From Pseudisothecium myosuroides (Eukaryota; Streptophyta; Bryopsida; Hypnales; Lembophyllaceae): 64,000 bases of DNA. Both the position numbers and the translations under genes were made by a program. Shown here piece after piece: positions 24,589 through 36,150 of the stretch (its first letter is position 1; each line of letters begins with the position of its first letter). The notes beneath the pieces were generated by a model. That model was not told the DNA's origin. It did no database searches and saw nothing but the letters and a program-made list of their open reading frames with translations. The stretch lies in assembly GCA_951799445.1 (NCBI GenBank), contig OX637294.1, positions 28,049,452 through 28,113,451 on the forward strand, in the 5' to 3' direction.

Positions 24589-27500
24589 TGTCTTGCCACA
24601 TCATTTCAATATTCCTTTTATCCTAATGCATAAAATTGGACATGTCAATGCCAGTTCCTGTTACATCTTAATTGAAAGTTAAAACAATTAAAAAATTGCA
24701 AAAAATTCTAAAAGTGTCCAATGGTCTTATAATTTTGTAGTTAGGTGTTTTCTTCTATAGAAAATACATACTTATTATAAAAACAAAATGAACACCCCGT
24801 ACTAAAGAATTGTTGAAGATTTTGTATATTGGGGTTCTTTAATCCCTAAATGCGAGAACTATGTTTTGGGGGAAGATAGCAATTTTGGACAGCTGACTAC
24901 AAAAGGAGTTTTTGTTTCTTTTCTTTGGAAATTATATACAATGTTTGCCAAAGGAGAAGCTTTAAGGCCCAATTGTTTTCATAACTTTTGACTATGTGGT
25001 TAAAAAGTTATTGCATGATGTATGTTTTTCAATGCTTGGTGGGTAGGCTGGGCAATCCAAAAGTCTTCTTTAAAAAAAACTTTTTTAAAATGCAAAAACT
25101 TGAAATTGAGTCTTTAGATTTACGTACACGTGGGAAGCTTTAAATGACTTTAGTTTGATAAATGGCTTGAAAGTTATGACAAGTTTTAGTTTATGGCTAG
25201 ATATAGTTTTCAAAGATTCAATATTACCCACAAAGTAAAGTTCTTCATAACATTCAATGCATTTATCAAAATGAAGTGATGCAAAGCTTCCCACATGTAT
25301 ATAAATCTAAAGAATCAATTTCAAATTTTGGCTTTTTAGAAAAGGGATTTTTGAAGAAGTTTGTTGGGCTACCCACCCTAAACCGCCAAGCAATGAAAAC
25401 CACATATCATGCAGAAACTTTTTAACCACATTGTCAATTCACATGAAAACTATTGGGCCTCAAAGCCACTCTTTAGGCACACGTTATGTGAAATTTTCAA
25501 AGAATAAAAAAGAAAACTCCTAAAACTTTATAGTGAGCTGCCCAAAATCACAATGTTTCTTGCCCAAAAACACACTTCTTGCATTTAAAGGTGTTAGATC
25601 TTCGACATCATCTACCTCTTCATTCACAAAATTGTCCAATTCACAACACATACATCATCATTCCCAAATGAACTGCGGTAAACTAACCTTTTAGGTTTGT
25701 TCATCCTCCGTTTAATCCCTAGGAAATACAAAGTAAAAAATAGTGAATTTTTTTTATACATCGCTTTCATGAAAATACCCTGAAATTAGCTCATGTATGC
25801 CATTTGCTAACATCCTAAAGGGGTTAAGTAACTACAAAATGATCATGAGCTTGGAGTTGAAGCAAGGGAGAATTCTTGTACTTGTTTGTTGAAGACATAC
25901 AAGAGTACAAAATACACTAAAAACTTGTTATCTATAGGAAAAATAAGACTTATCCTAGAACTTAGAAGGTCTTGGTTCCAAGTTAGATTTATATTGAATA
26001 CAACATTTGTATCATCTAATATATTGATCAACACCCTTAATAGCATCAAGAAACCATACAACCATGATAGACATGTTGAAAGTTTATAAGTTGATGATCT
26101 ACATCATTTTTATATCTTCAAGCTTTATGAAAGAATATTGATCCAAGGAAATTTAGTATTGCAAATCATACTTGCTAGCAATAGTCAATGATTTCAAACA
26201 TCTCTTACTACAATCATGTGGCCTTTCCCTTGTAAGAATGATGGTGCACAATAAATACATTAACCACCAGTAGACTGGACATATGTAGCCAAATTTAGAT
26301 GTGTGATAATATGTGTTTTTAAAGGTGATTGTAAAAAACACCTACCAATTTTGTTGCGTTTTACAATACTCATTTTTTTTCTTCTGGAGTACCTTAAAAA
26401 TTGAAAAGATAATTTTAAAAAAAACTTAAAAATATGATCAATGTTTATACCTATAAGATGAAGGTTTAGGGTAGGAAGATCATGGAAAAACTCTCTAAGT
26501 AGGAGAACTAGAAAAGTGCCAAATCTCATGAAAATATATTTTTCATGTATTAATTAGTAAAAAATAGGAAAAATAATTAAATGATGAAAATAAAACCTGG
26601 CCATTTGTAACAACTCTATGGAGATGGTCATTCACCAAAAGAAGCACCAAAATAATGTCTTACATGTTTTGAAATGTACTTTGAATGAAGTTCACTTTGT
26701 AGACTTTTATACCACATGAAATTGAGTATTTTTAAAAATCCTTCTGACAATATCTAGAAATATACTTGAAGACCATCTTCTCCAAATTTTAGCTCAAAAT
26801 TCTTTTTTATGGGTACTCCATAATACTACCTCCCGCCCAAAAAAAAATTCTGCAAGTGTGATGTAAATTGGGGGCTCTTTCTAGATAGTAAAACAAAATT
26901 ATTTATTTTTGAAAAATCAGGTAAAGTAAATAGTAGCTATGTCTGCTATGAGTACTTTGGCTATGAATTTTGAGCCATTTGGAAGTAGAATGCAAAAGTT
27001 ATGGCCAAAAAACTAATGGGCGCTTGAGGTGTGACACAAAATAGTACAATTTTTTTTTGCAATCACCTTTAACAACTCCTATGAAATTTTACAATCAAGA
27101 AAATGTGGAGCATGTTAATTAGAAATCATACATGCAGCTAAAACCTCAGAAAGAATACCAAATCTTAACCAAATGAATTTAAAGTCATTAACCTTTGAGA
27201 ATTCATCAAAATCACAATTTCTTTTAAACTACTTCAAGTTTTTAATGATTAGTCAAGGGTATAGGGTTCCTCTACAAAAAATGAATTGGGCGATGAAAAA
27301 TATCCAAAATAGTTTTAGAATCTTGAAATTATAAGTCTTCTAACATTAATAAAATATTGACTATTTTTATTCATTTCCATATTATAAGAATTTGACTATA
27401 TAAATCTTGTTTTAAAATGATTAAAACAAAAGTTCTTCTCATTAACAATAAAATTGGCAAAAAATATTTTAAGAAAAATTGATTTCATTATTGAAAAGGT

Positions 27501-27643
27501 CATTTGTAATAGAATTATTTCTTAAATGCTTGTGAGTTTGGCAGTTTGTCTTACCATGCATATTTGCATGGTTTAATAGTCAAGCACAATATTTTTGCTC
27601 CAACTTGCTCTTGGCACAAAGCCTTTGCCATAGCAACTTCATT
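24589..27643 (+). repeat. Direct-repeat copy 2 (matches 1-3055)
   Basis: Second copy of the 3-kb repeat, containing the same foldback element at 24839-25597. It differs from copy 1 only at a handful of sites between about 26789 and 27150. Past 27643 the flanking sequence is unrelated to that after 3055. Confidence 0.95.
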
Positions 27644-27735
27644 ATGGCATGCTTGTTCTTCCTTGTGAGTTCAAAGGCAAATTAGATCAAATTTCTTGTT
27701 TTGGCCATATAATCCCTAAGTTTTGGAGTTTGGAT

Positions 27736-28635
27736 TTAGCCCCTAAAGTACCATGGCCTTTTTTCTCCCAAAAACCACTCAAAATTGCCAATCCAATTGC
27801 AAAGGGTGAAAAAATCTAAAAATTGTTTTTTCTTTCACTTCTAACCATAGGATTTTACACCTAACTAGTATAAGAATTTGGGGAAATTTTATTAGAATTT
27901 TTGACATCATTGATTGCAAGATATTTTCATTTAAAGTAAAGAAATCAAATTTTTTGGTACATTGAGAGACCATATTTTTTGACTTTGAACCTTTTAAACT
28001 TAAATTTTTTGCACTGCAAAGTTTTGAGCTTTAAATCTTTGTGATAGGAAATTCAGTTGAGAATCTATGAAAAATAACATATCAAAAATAGCTTAATTTT
28101 GTAGTTTAGGAAATTGTTAAATAGAAGTAGATATGAGATAGAAGGAAAATCTAAATTATTAATATCTTTAAGATGAAATTAAAATGCACTAATCCCAATG
28201 GTGACATTGTTTTACTAAGCAAATTAAACCATGTAGAACATTTGTTTCTAAAAAATTGAAAAAATTGCATTAAAAAATGAATCCTCCAAGTTATTTTTTC
28301 AGAAGATAGTTTAATTGCCCCCCAAAAATTGTCCATTACTTTCTCATAACAAATACAAGTGGAATGAATGAAAGGTTTTTAGATAGATAAAAATATAATC
28401 TATAAGAAAAAAAAAATTTAATTTTAGATTAAAATTTTACCTTTCTCTTGTTTTAAGCTTCTTTGGCATAACTTTTGCTTCCAAGAACCAAAGGAAATTA
28501 CTTTAGTTTCCTATGAAGCTCTTCATTTTTTCTATCTTCAAAAAAGTTTTAAAAAATCAAGAGAAAAATTCAGCACTGGTACTTGCCCAAAATCCCATTT
28601 GTTCCCCAAAGGAACAATGGTTCTCTAGAGTTTAA
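27736..28635 (-). mobile_element. TTAA/CCCC element, copy g
   Basis: The left end is TTAGCCCCTAAAGTACC and the right end is degenerate (CTCTAGAGTTTAA). The interior reads as the reverse complement of copies b and c: the terminal 'gccaat' region, then 'ctaaccataggattttacacc', then a reverse 'cataactttctcat'-type motif. Confidence 0.75.
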
Positions 28636-29250
28636 ATTACATTTTACAACTTTTAAAGAAAAACAAGCACTTGTACAATGCTGAATAGTGCACCTTTGAC
28701 TGTTAAAAAAGAGGCTTGGCTTTGGCTTGACTTTGGCTTGGCTTTTTCACCATACCTGCTCGTTGTGAATGTTATAGTATTTTGAATGAGTTTAACTTTA
28801 TTTGCATAGTTCAAGGCTGCTTTTTTAGTGTTCAGAATATTGGTCTCAATTGGGAGTCTGACGTCAATGGTGATGTACTTGTAGGCCTTGCAGTGTTATC
28901 CAATAGCCCCTTTACAGTTGCAGGTTTAGGGTCTGCAGGTTGTTTGCTTTGAAATTTAGCCTCATAGTAGAGCCAGCCCACATACAAAAACGTGGTGGTC
29001 CAAATGCTCTCCTTGCTGCTACAGTTGGCATAATTTTTTCGTTTCCATACTTGCTGTGAATTTCCCAAAACTGCCTTACAATTAACCAATTCTCACTATA
29101 AGAAAACATTGTTTTTTGTGATGTTAGAGCAAAATGTTCATGTTTTGTAAAACAAGAGCCTGTTAGAGATTCAGAGGAGGTGGAAGCCAGAATTGTTGGA
29201 AATGTTGGTCAAATCACTCGGATGTCGCTCAAAAAAACATGTGAAACAGG
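28636..29250. other. Intergenic, no gene recognised
   Basis: Minus-strand ORFs of 65 and 85 codons at about 28832-29109 overlap in different frames and resemble nothing known to me. One short direct repeat (ggcttggctttggcttgac) occurs near 28712. Confidence 0.4.
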
Positions 29251-29827
29251 TTAACCCTGGAGCGCTCCGACGTCCATTTTCTGGACGATGAACAGATTCA
29301 GATCCTTGTTTCTGTCTCATTCCTGCTTGGATGAAAGTCATCCTAATTTTTGGTGATACCTTATCAAGTTGTTGTCCTATCCATCGGTTTGATTTGTTGT
29401 TACTAGAATATATATATTTCTAAAATTACAAATGTGGAAGTATGTCAAGTGGTCAATTTGCATTGACTTTAGTTCAAAACTAGATGTGCAAAAATGAGGT
29501 CAAAGATGTAAGGGTCACAAAAATTTCAAAAAATCACCATATGAAGAGAACCTTATTTCAAATCCATTCCAACAAGTTTTACTCAAAAAATGATAATATT
29601 TTACTTGTAGTTGAATTTAGAAGGAATTCTGAAATTTTCTTTTCAAAATTTATAAAAAAAGATTGGTGATAGCATTAGTAGATCTAACCGTACGAATAGA
29701 ATTTAAAAATCAAAATCTACAGTTTTCATTTGTATACCAATTCCAAAATATTCTTCCAAATTGTAGTTTATAATGGATTTTCTCAAATCGTCAATTTTGG
29801 AGATGAATCCAGACGTTTAGGAGTTAA
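29251..29827. mobile_element. Possible diverged TTAA element
   Basis: The left edge TTAACCCTGGAGCGCTCC and the right edge CCAGACGTTTAGGAGTTAA are weakly inverted, with 'gacgtcc' and 'ccagacg' just inside. The size, 577 bases, fits the main family, but the interior motifs are not shared. Confidence 0.35.
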
Positions 29828-30215
29828 GACGTTCATGTTCAGAAAAACAGGCCGCAAAACATTCCTTCATTTTTTGCTTTGTCCAAAACAACAGGACTGA
29901 GCCACGTCAGCAAATGCTACTGGTTTACCACCGAGTAAGTTGGTGGAAGTTACTTTGCAAATAGGTAAAATGTGGACTACATCTGAAAAAAATAGGGAAA
30001 GGGCAGGTGATTCTCGTTATTCCCAAAAAAAACGTACGTTCGGATGAATGAGGTGTGCAATGCACATCGGATCTTACAGTACAGTTCAGAATGTATGAGC
30101 AAGCCTCTCGCAAATATCGTCAAAAGAATAATAGCATATGCTAAACCCTTCAATACGTGGCACCGTGATATATGACAACACTGTGCCTGTGTCGTGTACA
30201 AAACTGGAGTAACAG

Positions 30216-30310
30216 TTAACCCGTAAATGCCCAAGGCTTGTTCTGAGCCTCTTGGAATTTGCTCTAAATTGAAAAAAAAGTCAACATTTTGAGCCAACTA
30301 AAGACAACCT
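30216..30310 (+). mobile_element. Left terminus of second TTAA family (ATGCCC type)
   Basis: TTAACCCGTAAATGCCC followed by 'aaggcttgttctgagcctc' and 'tttgctctaaattga' matches the start of the element at 47468-48112 and the reverse of 6350. No right end could be found. Confidence 0.6.
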
Positions 30311-30954
30311 TTACGATTAACTCTAATATGTTTTAAAGAAAAAATATAGAGTGTTCTGAAATGAAGATATAGATATTTTAGGAAGATTTTTATTAATAAA
30401 CATAATCAGTTTATAGGGACCATACAAGCATACAACTAAGGTTAGACCACTATTTCCCAATCAAAGACATATATCCAACATGTAGGGTGCAACTATTTCT
30501 AACCAAGACTGGAACACATAGATTTCCAAATGAAGCTTGGAATGTTTTTTTTCCTTCCCCTTCTCAAGGTTAGAACTAACAAAGTCATGACACATATCCC
30601 AAAGTGCACGGAAAATAGCAAGCTAGAGAATAGGAAATAAAAATTAGGAAAGTACATTAGTTCTCGAATGATTTGAATAAAAAAAACCTAGATATTGCTT
30701 TTGGATTTTGAGCACTTTTGGGCTCCTAAAATTTATAGTAATTTCAATTTTGTGAATAAAATTATGAAAAATATGCAATCCCCATATTTTTATTTTTTTA
30801 ATAATTTTTTTTTGCATCGCCCTATACTAATCATAATTTATGTCATAGATTTGCTTAAGTGATTGGATGTGGGTGGTTTGACCTTATCTGTACTAAGGTA
30901 GTTTGCTTTTAAAGCGGCCTTTTTAAGCTTACCGAAGTCATCATTGACAGTAAT

Positions 30955-31141
30955 ACAATAGAACCTCTCTTAGTATATCCTCTCTTTGTGCATAATATGG
31001 TGGGCCCTAATTCAATCACTTTTTCTAAAAAGTAGTGGTTAGAGGCCATGTTAGTTAGTGACCATTATTACACCTCTCTAAATGCATAAACCTTTTTTAG
31101 TGCATAGTCCCCACACCATGTACTAAGAGAGGTTCTATTAC
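30955..31141. mobile_element. Emigrant/pogo-like MITE, copy 1
   Basis: The left end ACAATAGAACCTCTCTTAG and right end CTAAGAGAGGTTCTATTA are inverted. The consensus TACAGTAGAACCTCT is close to the termini known for Emigrant/Lemi1 (pogo-type Tc1/mariner, TA target) MITEs of plants. The interior repeats 'gcata' inverted motifs. No coding capacity. Confidence 0.7.
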
Positions 31142-31408
31142 AGATATTTCAAGCAACATGTCACACTTTCCTAGATAGGAGTTGCATTTATAGTTTCAAT
31201 TCTGGAAATAAAATCACAAAAAATATACAATCTCCCATATTTCCTATCTTTTTATTTAAGAAAAAATTGCATCGCTTCATACTACTCTTGATCTCTGTCA
31301 TAGAATTGTATAAGTAATCGAATGTGGGTGGTTTGACCTTATCTCCATTAAGGTAGTCTGCTCTTAAAGCGATTGTTTAAGCCTACCTAACTCATCATTG
31401 ACAATAAT

Positions 31409-31616
31409 ATAATAGAACCTTTCTTACAATATCCTCTCTTAGTGCATAATATGCACAAAGAAGGTTAGTAGGTAAGCTCAATTTCAAGCACTTTTTCTAA
31501 AAAGTAGTGTAGTTAGAGGTTACACTAGTTAGTGACCATTATTACACTTTTTCAAATGTATAAACCTCTCTTAATATATAATCCCAACACCATGTACTAA
31601 GAGAGGTTCTACTGTA
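31409..31616. mobile_element. Emigrant/pogo-like MITE, copy 2
   Basis: Ends ATAATAGAACCTTTCTTA and TAAGAGAGGTTCTACTGTA. The right end is the better preserved one and shows the expected TACAGTAGAACC in reverse. Same tandem unit as copy 1. Confidence 0.7.
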
Positions 31617-31670
31617 GATATTTCAAGCAACATGTCAAGCTTTCCTAGATAGGAGTCGCATTTAGAATAC

Positions 31671-32990
31671 GATCATTTTTCGAACACACTACCTTATCTT
31701 TAGTCCAAGCACTTAGAGAGTAGTACGGTACACCTTAGTAGCGACACTTGGAGGCAAAATAAGAGGATGTCCGATTGTATATCCAGTCCCAATGAATTCC
31801 ACTTTAGGATTTCCTCCATTGATCATACCGGCTTTTCAAAATGCATGATGGGAGCAGTGCAGTGACACCCAATCATAATGCAACACCAGGATCGAATGGA
31901 CGCTTCTCGCTTACAGCCAAAAAGACTTTGAATTGTTACACGTCCTTGAATCTTCCGCCCCAATTTTCCAAGCCCCCTTTTGCCTTTTAGCAGCGGCGTA
32001 CATTTTGATTCCGTCATCTACGAATTTCTTGACTTAGTCGTAGATTCCCTGTTCCTCTTCGTCCACTCACAAGGTTGTCGTAGCATCCGAGGCGCCGTAC
32101 AGTTGCCTCCATTTCAAATTCAAATACGAGCATCCCCGATTTTGTAGATACAGGAAGGTATATCTACAAATGACTTACATTCGTCTTCCAATTTCTCAGA
32201 CCCAGTACATTCTGAAGATGTCTAACTCGTTTAGATTTCAGTATTCTCAAATACAAAGATTCTGGATATCTGTAGATATGTAGATTTCAGTATTTTCAAA
32301 TACGAAGATTTTGGATACTTGTAGACATGTAGATTTCAGTATTCTCAAACATGAAGATTTTGGGTATTTGATTCATGTCATCTAGATTGTATAGTTGAGA
32401 TCCCTATAACTTAGTAACATTTGAATTTATAACACTTCAAAAGCAATCGTGTTTTTGAAGCCAAAAACGCCTTGGACCTTTAATTAGGGGTTTAAGCTAC
32501 TGCAACTCTCAATAGTCTGACCCTCTTGTTGTTGTCATACTGTAACGTAGTTGCATCATTTCAATACATAAGGTCTAGCTAATAGAAAGTGGCATCCAAT
32601 TCAACAAAAAATCAACACTTATTTGTTGATTTGGATATTAGATTGACCAAACTAACATATATATGTCAATTATGCAAGGTATAGCCCCCCGTAACTAATC
32701 CAATAAAGAAATCCGATGTGATCTGGAGTAGTGGAGGCAAAGCAAATAGTTTTAGAGATACATTGATAAAAATGATAAGGCTTGCAAAAAAATTGTTAAT
32801 TATTTTTATCGCTTGAACTGAAATTATTATGAATTTTGGGAGGCAAAAAGCACTCTAGATCCATGGCCAATGTCTAGATTCTTCCAATTCCAAGCATTTA
32901 AGAACTATTTATTCATCATTATTTCCTACTTTCTTTCTCACAACTTGGAACATGTGTCATGTATTTATTGGTTCCAACTTTGAAAAGGAA
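31671..32990. other. Intergenic, small repeats only
   Basis: About 32230-32360 contains three or four copies of a roughly 50-base motif ('gtagatttcagtattctcaaa'-like). 32511-32575 repeats 4694-4760. No gene is recognised. Confidence 0.45.
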
Positions 32991-35900
32991 AAATAAATGC
33001 ATTCTAGGTTTGGTCAGAACTATAGGTTGGGAATGGGTCATAGGTCAGGAATGGGTGGCTCTACCTTAAATGTTGGCGCAGGAATGCAACATTTTTATGT
33101 TGATGTGGGGGTACTATGCACATGGAATCATTTTCACCGGGTATTATTTTCACCTGGGTATCAACTAGGATCGTCACAGGGTATGAAATATGGCATCAAA
33201 CGGTTTGTCTTTTGTATCAGCACTCAGCAGCTTGTTGTTGTGGGGGGCTTCCATGTTGTAGCACTCAGGCACTTTGGATTTGAGAATAGCATCCTTGACT
33301 GTTGCGGAATTGCGGCATCAGCGAGAAGAGCTGGAGAAAAAATTTGGTTGCGGAGAGTGGACAGTGGTGACAAATGTGAGTTTCTGTGGTTATTGTCTCT
33401 TATATGGGATTTTGGGGGTTTGTGTGAATTTATTGTTGGGTTGCGAGAGACTGGATTGGTGCAAATGGGACAGGAGTTTCTGGCGCCTCGAATTAGTAGG
33501 TTCTTGCCAGAAGACGTGCATTCTTCTTTCGACATTCTGTCCTTGGTGAACAACCCTGAAGGACTCTCGAGTCTTAGCCTAGGATTTGAGCGAGCAATGA
33601 CCACCTTCAACTCATCAAGTAAACTTAAAGTACCTCTTCAACTTTGTCATACTGATTCTTACTTTGTGCAGATCGTTGTTAGGGTGCTAGTTCGTGGCGA
33701 ATTGATGGTCCTCAAGGTTCTGTAATAGGTGTTCCCAATTCCATGTCTCTTGTGATAGGTGAGACCCGAATCTCCAATTCCTTTACCGGGTATTATGGCA
33801 GTAGTGTCAGGTTTAAGGAGAAGGGAGCCGTGTGATGGGCTAGTATCGCTTGCGATTCTTTGAGAGGGAGCCAGGTGCTATGTGTCCTATAATGTGATTT
33901 GCCTTGGCACCACGTCCCATTGATCCAATCAAAGCCACAGATAAAGAAAATCAATTACCTGTCGAGTTGCTTGGTGGTAGAAAATTGCACAATATTGCAT
34001 TTTGTGATAACCATGCCTTTGATTGTCATAGATCACCTTGTCCGATTGTACCAAATGTGTCCAAATATCTAGAATTTCACCAAGCGTGAAATGGTCATCG
34101 GCGTCAACAGCTTTGTACTACTAAACTTATTCAACACTTGGCGACTTTTATATTTTCTTATGTTGATTTTGCTAGTGTGAAAGTCAGGTAAGGGTTTGCA
34201 AAGATTCGCCATACACTAGAGAGCATCACTGATACGCATACAATCAACCGAATTCCAAATGCCCAGTCCTGGAAGGCTAGCCCTTGCGTATGAATGTGTG
34301 GATTGAGTATTCCCACTTAGAAGTTCAGGTTTGCTTTCCCAGCCTTTGCTTGTAGGCAATGAAAAGCTTCACAGACAAACCTCTGTTCCACTTGGGCCTC
34401 ATTGGTGCCATGTCTCAGCGAGCTTCGTTGAGTTCGTAGTCACCGCTACTCGCAATCGAGTGATCTTTGATGCTTGTAAGTGCCAGTTTTGCACAGACTC
34501 GCGTATCCATTTGTTAGGTCACATTCTTGCAATGTACTTCTCACATTGTCCATGACTGAAGCTCCAACGTGCCGTCACCCTTTCGGAATTAGGATAAATC
34601 AGCCGAGTTCCAAAATTCAGTTCCATTAGACGCATTTCCAATGACCTTCATAAGTATCAACTCTTGATTGACAGGTTTTGACGGCAGGGCAGACGATGAT
34701 GAACATAACGTGGCAAGAGGAGAACCTTGGGGTGCGTTAACCTTAAACCCTAAACTCCCGAGTTCCAACTCCCGAGCTGCCGTAGTCTGTTTGATATCTA
34801 TTTTTTTTTCCTTGTGTATAATTTTCTCATGCACTTGCAAGGTGGAAGGTTGTAGACCATTATACGTGACCCTATTTCTCCATTTTCTTTCTGAGATCAA
34901 TGACCATAGACATTGAGTTGAGTTGAGTCATGGTTACACCACTTGCTAGTAAATGTATCAATAGATGTTTTGGTGTTGGTAACGGGGCTTAGCGTGGGAG
35001 AGGGATGAGGTCCGTAACGGGTTTTAGAGTCCTCTTCGACGCGTGTGGGTTCTTTTGTAGTAAGAACTGGTAGCATCACGGAGAATCTTGCTAGAGAACA
35101 TGGCTTTTGCATCAATTAGCCTTTGTGATGCGCAGAAATTATGGCAAAGATTTGTGTGAAATGCATTGTAGTTGCTGCTGACACTTTGTCCAATGCAGGG
35201 TGATTAGCATAAAGGATAGACGAAGAAGGAATAATTTCTTACTGTTGGGAATGTCTACGGTCGGCCGCTAGTTTGTCAAGTAAGTTACGTATCCTTGTTG
35301 TGAATACATGTCTGAAATAAAGGATTTTTCACTACTGGCCCTTTGCCGAGCATCATCATTTACAAAAATTGTGCTGACACTATGAGGAACTCAGAACATT
35401 GCGCCAATGGATTTCAAGTGATGGTTATCGATAGCGACTTCACTAGCAGAAACTTGTGTGAGTGGTGTAAATTAGACTCGGGCATAAACTACCACAACTA
35501 GTTGAAATTGATGCAAGCCAAGCTTTGAGGGCGGAACTGTGCGATTTCGCAAGTTCTTTGCAAGGGTAAGCTACTCTACCTCCTGGCCTTATCAATTTGA
35601 GGTGAATGAGACAGTCTCACGCACTCATGCACATTTCCTTAACATTGGTGAAGCCAATCTATGTACTGGCTGGAGTGCCTTACTCTACACATGAAATGAG
35701 TTGCTGCAGATTGCACTTCACCTGCTGCAGTAGCTCCAAACAAATCCATGAATCCTTAGTACTAGTTAGCTTTCTTGGGACTTGGGGGCGAGAATTGTAA
35801 TTGAACAAAAGGGACGGAAGGCATTTGCTCTTAAATAATAATCTGCTTGGGGGGGAGGGGGGTTCTTCTCAAAAATTCACCTTTCCATGGTACTATTTTT

Positions 35901-36150
35901 TTTGGGCATGGTTCGGCAAGGAACAATGCAATGCAATTCAGAGACAGAAAGCTGAGAGCAGAAACAGCTGAAAGGTAGCTCAAAAACTCGCAGTGATGGA
36001 CTGAGGTTAGAGTGAAGTTAGAGCACGGAACTTGTTGCAGTGCAGCATGATATCCTTTTTGTCCAGCATGTGATCCTTTCTTTGCAGCAAAGTTAAATTT
36101 GAAGCTGTTTGCATACGTTGAGAGCTGTGGGTGTTGTGGGTTCTCTTTTT
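32991..36150. other. GC-richer block, possible exon fragments only
   Basis: A 242-codon frame at 32997-33725 is crossed by a better-looking exon-like frame at about 33274-33380 (ELRHQREELEKKFGCGEW, then donor gtgagtttc). A second exon-like piece at about 33511-33620 (EDVHSSFDILSLVNNPEGL) follows the acceptor ttcttgccag. I do not recognise either product and cannot join them with confidence. The rest of the block shows no gene. Composition resembles 6370-10800, and both blocks are followed by the same repeat. Confidence 0.35.

Larger units (their letters stand above)
30740..31670 (+). repeat. Tandem duplication of about 455 bases
   Basis: Unit 1 (about 30740-31191) and unit 2 (about 31192-31670) share 'gtgggtggtttgaccttat', 'ttctaaaaagtagtg', 'gttagtgaccattattaca' and 'caagcaacatgtca'. 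Each unit carries one Emigrant-like MITE, so the MITE was duplicated with its flanks rather than inserted twice. Confidence 0.85.

Noticed and set aside
1..27643. LTR pair of one giant retrotransposon
   Set aside because: The 3-kb repeats lack a TATA/primer-site arrangement, no gag-pol lies between them, and an intron-bearing cellular-type gene does.
32997..33725. 242-codon plus-strand ORF as a gene
   Set aside because: Crosses what look like exon-intron borders in another frame and shows no recognisable domain, so I describe only possible exon fragments there.
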